From GCA-2693325 sp036343635 (GTDB taxonomy: Bacteria; Latescibacterota; UBA2968; UBA8231), in assembly GCA_036343635.1 (NCBI GenBank), contig JAYYVF010000017.1, positions 17,621 to 81,620 of the forward strand: a DNA stretch of 64,000 bases. The letters are read 5' to 3'. This document shows, piece by piece, positions 60,801 to 64,000 of the stretch. The stretch's first letter is position 1. Each line of letters opens with the position of its first letter. Position numbers and translations under genes: made by a program. Below the pieces are notes generated by a model. It was not told where the DNA came from. It did not search any database and was given only the letters and a program-made list of their open reading frames with translations.

Positions 60801-61540
60801 GTAATAATGGGCGAGTAAGTGCGTTTGCATGGGATGCAGAGGGGCGTACAGCTTTTGGTGACATAGAAGATCTGGATATTACGGGTACTGCCTCAAATGT
60901 TGAGTCAGATATAGAAGGACCGACAATTAGGATGAGTTTTGAGGGGAATGAGGCGTTTAAGAGTGGGGATAAAGTTATGGGTGTACCTTTGCTTCGGGTA
61001 AATATATTTGATTCTAGCGGACTCAATATTACAGGGGAAACAGGACACGAAATAGAACTTTATATAGACAATGATGAATCTGTTAAACTCACGGATCGTT
61101 TTAATGTTGAGGGAGGGGATTATAGGGAGGGAGTTTTAGAGTATAGTTTACTGGGTTTGGAAGCGGGGACACATGTTTTGGCACTAAAAGCATGGGATAC
61201 TCACAACAATTCCTCTCGGGCCGAAGTAAACTTCGAATTAATTAAAAAACATGAGGATGTTATACAAAATGCCTTGTTTTATCCAAATCCGCTTGAAGGG
61301 GAAATAGGTTATTTTACTTACACTTCTGAAATTGATGCTGAGGCGTCGCAAATAAAGATTTTTACGGTAGACGGAAGCTTAATTGAAGTGTTGGATTCAG
61401 GGCATTCAAAAGGTTATAATCAGATTGAGTGGCAGAAACCTGCAAATATTGCCAATGGTACTTATATTTATAAAATTGAACTGATTGGTGGTAGCCGTGT
61501 AGTGGCTGTTCATTCGGGACCGCTTCAGGTAGTACGTTAA
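57848..61540 (+). CDS. PorU-like C25 (gingipain) type IX sortase, catalytic Cys apparently replaced by Ser
   Basis: The 1230-residue secreted protein has a signal peptide (~1-19) and a C25 peptidase domain in roughly 530-890 with GDGSYDYKNN, LVTYLGHGNPDVLAHEQMF (catalytic His757) and FYTAASQVGVFDD. In C25 enzymes the last block usually reads T-A-S-C-E-x-G-R-F-D with the catalytic Cys; here residue 792 is Ser (codon agc, 60221). The C-terminus (~1140-1230) is a FlgD/Por-type domain (YPNPLEGEIGYF, GYNQIEWQKP). PorU normally removes the C-terminal signal of T9SS cargo and attaches a lipid. PorV follows 121 bp downstream, which supports the assignment. Confidence 0.82.
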   Translation: MAWWSFVAFLGIIVSPLHAKLSVLIEGDQFLSLEYKKTVERPDTMGASVLIGVPPSGSADIAEVRIFDSNNYQLPHIDWVPFVGIDDEGMLRRQRVMRMAIDQSLLAMAYRIEIDIHFSSTVVTNVKDPMAETLYNSVLVNPKQSRSWRLPRPNQFVSKPIQDSETTWLRIRVRDNGMFRVTGQDLVDAGVSLESVEASTFRLHYGGGRPLYRNRPSVPVQREEVGLIVEDGGDGSFDNKDFVLFYGEAAERWIYNEKEKLFEWLSNEYTSYNSFWLGFGGVDGLREERVSVNPKGPGTINPKSYRVRVHLEDEQFVLYQTYGIKSGYTWYAEDFRGNARNFRFLVSDPIAAPVDMRFGFIGIGKNRPSFNVKWNGDEVGEIVFKTNRFIEKHVTSEVGPIEGLNELGLFHSGDPTRLNWLEVEYSRGFTAERGLLDFHSPQIGSSAEYALSGFSGEKPRLFEVSSELAEVVDFEFDIDTGNLTFRDEGRSKPGHFIVGAAATWKSPSKIELDTPSNLLSRNNEADYIVIYHADFDRAANRLADWRATDDSWGTPPITMAIDIQDVYDEFSGGMLDPAALRNFLSYAESNWRRPPMYVCLLGDGSYDYKNNSGTSLGNWIPAYQDGDSTFEEWFVCILGNDDLPDMAIGRLPVKSAVDADRLVDKIIRYDSEAEVGSWQGRALLIADDISNPDKPSDTEPYFVYDSEYMTNFFPEEMDIEKLYLGLFPLEGQGKPRARDQFIRQFNEGALLVTYLGHGNPDVLAHEQMFRVSRDLNEINNGRRLPLFYTAASQVGVFDDPVKTSMPEELLNLADGGVIGMISATRVGYHMSNVMLAEAFHDRMYRSGREGVPVGLALMEAKPISIERLDVEDAVSVRNIRRYSLFGDPFQRMALPRFRVILNVQEPMQALGLVQIVGKIVDENGILVNDYTGSVRIRAFDSSELSLLDGVRYRQVGADLFRGFYSVNSGVFSAQFRVPKDITYGGNNGRVSAFAWDAEGRTAFGDIEDLDITGTASNVESDIEGPTIRMSFEGNEAFKSGDKVMGVPLLRVNIFDSSGLNITGETGHEIELYIDNDESVKLTDRFNVEGGDYREGVLEYSLLGLEAGTHVLALKAWDTHNNSSRAEVNFELIKKHEDVIQNALFYPNPLEGEIGYFTYTSEIDAEASQIKIFTVDGSLIEVLDSGHSKGYNQIEWQKPANIANGTYIYKIELIGGSRVVAVHSGPLQVVR

Positions 61541-61661
61541 TGTGAATTTCCTTAATGGGAGAGTGCTTTTGTAAGAAGAGAAAGCGTTGCAATTTGAATT
61601 GGAACAGTTTTTGCTTTTTGCGTATCACATTGATTATGCCTAGGTCAAGGAGGACAATATT

Positions 61662-62711
61662 ATGAAGAAGATACGTTCCATGTTGTGGGTAGGACTGAGT
61701 TTACTGGTGGTTAATGGGGCAGTTCATGCTACTCCAGAGAGTCGTGCTGCGGTTCTTTTCTTACTCATCGAACCCGGGGCTCGTGCGATCGGTATGGGTG
61801 AATCATACGTTGCAATTGCAGATGACGCGACGGCCAGTTATTTCAATCCGGCTGCTTTGGCAGGCCAGGCGGATTCGAAAATAAATTTTACGCATAGTAA
61901 GTGGCTGCCTGGGTTAGCGGACGATTTATCTTATGAATTTCTCGCTTATTCCTCCCCAGTCTCAGGGTGGGGAAATATTGGTTTAAATGTTTCTTTGCTC
62001 AATTTAGGCGAGCAAACTCGAACCGATGAAAGAGGTAACCAACAGGGTACCTTTCGCAGCTATGACATGGCCATTTCAGCCGCTTATGGTGCTGAAATTA
62101 GCGATAATGCTTCGGCTGGTATAGGCTTAAAGTTTATTCGGAGTAGTCTAGCTGATCAAGGGGCTGGTATAGAGCGTGGTAGAGGTGTGGGAAATAGCTT
62201 TGCCGCTGATTTTGGTTTCCTTTGGAGCGTTACGCCAGATGTAAACTTTGGTGCAGCTTTGAGAAACTTGGGGCCAAAAATAGCTTATATAGATGCGAGC
62301 CAGGCCGATCCCTTGCCGCAACATATAGTACTCGGTCTTTCCTATGAACTAATGGATACGCAGTACCATGACGCCTTACTATCTATGGATCTTTATAAGC
62401 CTTTAATCTCTGATGGCTCTTTTGTTACAAATTTGATTAAGGCCTGGACTGATGAATCTATGTCAGACGAATTTAAGGAAATGGATTTGCATTTGGGGGG
62501 CGAATACAAATACGGTCTTTCTGCCTATGAAGACGATGCATTTTTTGCTTTGCGCGGTGGATATTCCCTTGATAGTGATGGAGAATTAAAGACTCCTACC
62601 TTTGGTATTGGTTTGAAATACAACCAGTTTCAAATAGACGTGGCATATGTAACGGGCGAGGATACCCCGCAACAAGATAATACCCGTTTTTCGCTCAACT
62701 TAACTTTTTAG
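61662..62711 (+). CDS. PorV/PorQ-family outer-membrane protein of the type IX system
   Basis: The 349-residue protein has a signal peptide (~1-24), and the family start LFLLIEPGARAIGMGESYVAIADDATASYFNPAALAG, here residues ~33-69. The remainder is a beta-barrel ending in the aromatic-rich LNLTF. PorV forms the outer-membrane shuttle that hands T9SS cargo to PorU. It lies directly after the PorU gene, the order known in Bacteroidota. AGGAGG lies 9 nt before the ATG. Confidence 0.83.
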   Translation: MKKIRSMLWVGLSLLVVNGAVHATPESRAAVLFLLIEPGARAIGMGESYVAIADDATASYFNPAALAGQADSKINFTHSKWLPGLADDLSYEFLAYSSPVSGWGNIGLNVSLLNLGEQTRTDERGNQQGTFRSYDMAISAAYGAEISDNASAGIGLKFIRSSLADQGAGIERGRGVGNSFAADFGFLWSVTPDVNFGAALRNLGPKIAYIDASQADPLPQHIVLGLSYELMDTQYHDALLSMDLYKPLISDGSFVTNLIKAWTDESMSDEFKEMDLHLGGEYKYGLSAYEDDAFFALRGGYSLDSDGELKTPTFGIGLKYNQFQIDVAYVTGEDTPQQDNTRFSLNLTF

Positions 62712-62714
62712 GCT

Positions 62715-64000
62715 ATGGGGAAGTATGTTGTATTTTGCAGCATCGTGAAGCCACTCCTTAGAAGTGATAGTAAAGCAACGATCTTGCGAAGAATTTTTGC
62801 CTGTTTTGTAACACTTTTTGCTACAGCTGTTGTTGCAGACGAGTGGAATATCCTTGCTATAAGAGTTGAATTCCCTTTTGAAGAACCCGATCAACGTACT
62901 ACAACGGGAATCGGAAGTTTCGATCTGCGTAGTCCAGAGCTAGCCAGATCGGACTCGGATTATGTTCTGCCGTATGACCTCCCTCCGCACGACGCATTGT
63001 ACTTCGATCACCATTTGCAATCGTTAAGTCGTTATTATGATACTGTCTCGGAGGGCCGGGTTGCGATCGAGTATTCGATATATCCTCAGGGTGCCACCGA
63101 TGCTTATACCCTTCCAAAGCCTATGTTGTACTACGGTAACGGTAGGTCGACGGAAGAAATTGGTACCCGGTGGATTGAATTGTTAAAGGATGCATTTGAA
63201 CTTGCCCGTCTGGACGAGGGCGGCCCGAACTTTTCTGATTTTAATAGCTTTTTAGTCATACATGCGGGTGTTGGACACGAGACTGGGGAGCTAAACGATA
63301 TTCGTTCGGTATTCTTACAACCGACTGATTTTCTCCAATTCAATGGCGGTCCTCTATTGATTGATGACATTCAGATTGATTCTGCTTGGATTTTACCTGA
63401 GTCTCCGAGTCGGACAGGGCGTGGTGGTTTAAATGGGCTAATGGCTAAATTTTTCGGAAATCAATTGGGTTTACCCGGGATGTCTAATTTTTCCGATGGA
63501 TTGCCGGCACTGGGTGGATGGAGTCTCATGGACGTCGGGGCCAACGCTTTGGGGTTTGTTAGAAGAGATAGTTTAGATGCCGTGGTCGGTTTTGTTCCTC
63601 CTCATCCAATGGCATGGAGCAAGGCGCAATTAGGATGGATAGATCCCCTCGTTGTCGTTCGCGATACTGTATTGTCTATTGCGGCTACAGATCGTGATTC
63701 TCAGTTTCCAAGAGCAGTTCGAATTCCTGTAAATCGTGAAGAATATTTCTTGTTAGAATACCGGCGCCAAAGGGCTAATTTGGGCGCACCGGAGGGGTTG
63801 CAAGTTAGAGGGGTTGATGATGAGAAAGTTTTATGGTTGGATCTTTCACAGATACAGTTCTCCGGTGACAATGAAGGCGTTTGGTTGGGAGTAGACGAAT
63901 ATGATTCATTTGTTCCGGGATCTGGTTTGTTAATTTGGCATATCAATGAGAAGGTAATAACTGGTGCTGAGGGATTGGCCTTTAATAATGACCCTGTTAA
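62715..64000 (+). CDS. M6-like secreted protein with degenerate zinc site (cut by window edge)
   Basis: The frame is open to the window end, giving 428 residues so far. A hydrophobic segment (~26-42) may be a signal peptide. The sequence resembles immune-inhibitor-A (M6) peptidases in the blocks LVIHAGVGHETGELNDIRS, LGLPGMSNFSDG and WSLMDVG, and later GLLIWHINE. At the zinc helix (residues 245-254) the sequence reads KFFGNQLGLP where M6 enzymes have HEFGHxLGLP, so both zinc His and the Glu are missing. The start is ATG, 3 nt after the PorV stop. It is probably a non-catalytic partner or surface protein. Confidence 0.6.
   Translation, partial: MGKYVVFCSIVKPLLRSDSKATILRRIFACFVTLFATAVVADEWNILAIRVEFPFEEPDQRTTTGIGSFDLRSPELARSDSDYVLPYDLPPHDALYFDHHLQSLSRYYDTVSEGRVAIEYSIYPQGATDAYTLPKPMLYYGNGRSTEEIGTRWIELLKDAFELARLDEGGPNFSDFNSFLVIHAGVGHETGELNDIRSVFLQPTDFLQFNGGPLLIDDIQIDSAWILPESPSRTGRGGLNGLMAKFFGNQLGLPGMSNFSDGLPALGGWSLMDVGANALGFVRRDSLDAVVGFVPPHPMAWSKAQLGWIDPLVVVRDTVLSIAATDRDSQFPRAVRIPVNREEYFLLEYRRQRANLGAPEGLQVRGVDDEKVLWLDLSQIQFSGDNEGVWLGVDEYDSFVPGSGLLIWHINEKVITGAEGLAFNNDPV

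Overview
The window reads as one stretch of a bacterial chromosome, moderately AT-rich and densely coded, with consensus-like sigma70 promoters, Shine-Dalgarno sites, intrinsic terminators and tRNA genes that encode CCA. Its gene content suggests a free-living aquatic member of the FCB superphylum outside the classical Bacteroidota, perhaps Latescibacterota-like. The reasons are a futalosine (Mqn) menaquinone pathway, type IX secretion (T9SS) proteins PorU and PorV with several cargo-like proteins carrying FlgD/Por-type C-terminal domains, cohesin and dockerin modules, and scattered sugar-acid catabolism genes (enolase-superfamily dehydratase, HpcH/HpaI aldolase, Gfo/Idh/MocA oxidoreductases, phytanoyl-CoA dioxygenase). 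The phylum is an inference; no rRNA gene is present to settle it.

Layout. 1-4213: an mqnE(partial)-small ORF-mqnC-mqnA-mqnP-ubiX-like operon for menaquinone, followed by a GC-rich, strongly folded non-coding block (4243-4456). 4728-16190: housekeeping and envelope genes (RsmF-like methyltransferase, LpxH-like phosphoesterase, M23 peptidase, Mrp ATPase, HEAT lipoprotein, UVR-motif protein, DksA-like factor, TolC-like exporter, transaldolase plus SIS isomerase, SDR dehydrogenase), then tRNA-Gln. 16590-22503: unknown exported proteins, a GRDP-like protein with a Gly/Cys tail, an enolase-superfamily enzyme, a P-loop-like protein lacking the Walker lysine, a formylglycine-generating enzyme and a DUF3293-like protein. 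22535-29598: two very large secreted proteins (an M4 protease and an NHL/cadherin-like/cohesin/dockerin protein), both with T9SS-type tails. 29611-33741: a four-gene reverse-strand catabolic operon. 33950-38301: two tandem paralogous surface proteins with discoidin-like and FlgD-like domains. 38399-39880: an oxidoreductase and a VOC protein. 40503-43828: a probable metal-uptake locus (TonB receptor, His-rich lipoprotein, small DUF2946-like membrane protein) with three perfect inverted repeats. 44059-46109: PhyH dioxygenase and a Spy/CpxP-like protein. 46587-47812: a CAT-anticodon tRNA with a direct repeat of its 3' part and terminator flanking one exported-protein gene. 47859-50765: M16 protease. 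51429-54960: pfk-pgk-tpi-secG-tRNA-Leu. 55007-57667: amidohydrolase, small proteins, Trm112-like protein and L28. 57848-64000: PorU, PorV and a truncated M6-like protein.

How it fits together. PorU and PorV at the right end are known T9SS attachment components, and the large secreted proteins between 22 and 38 kb carry the kind of C-terminal domain such a system handles. Two peptidase-like proteins at the right end seem to have lost catalytic residues: Ser replaces the expected Cys of PorU, and the HExxH motif of the M6-like protein is gone. This altered PorU-PorV-M6-like module, the structured RNA after the menaquinone operon, and the tRNA-flanked 1.1-kb segment are the parts most worth a second look. 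All family assignments were made by reading motifs; no database search was run.
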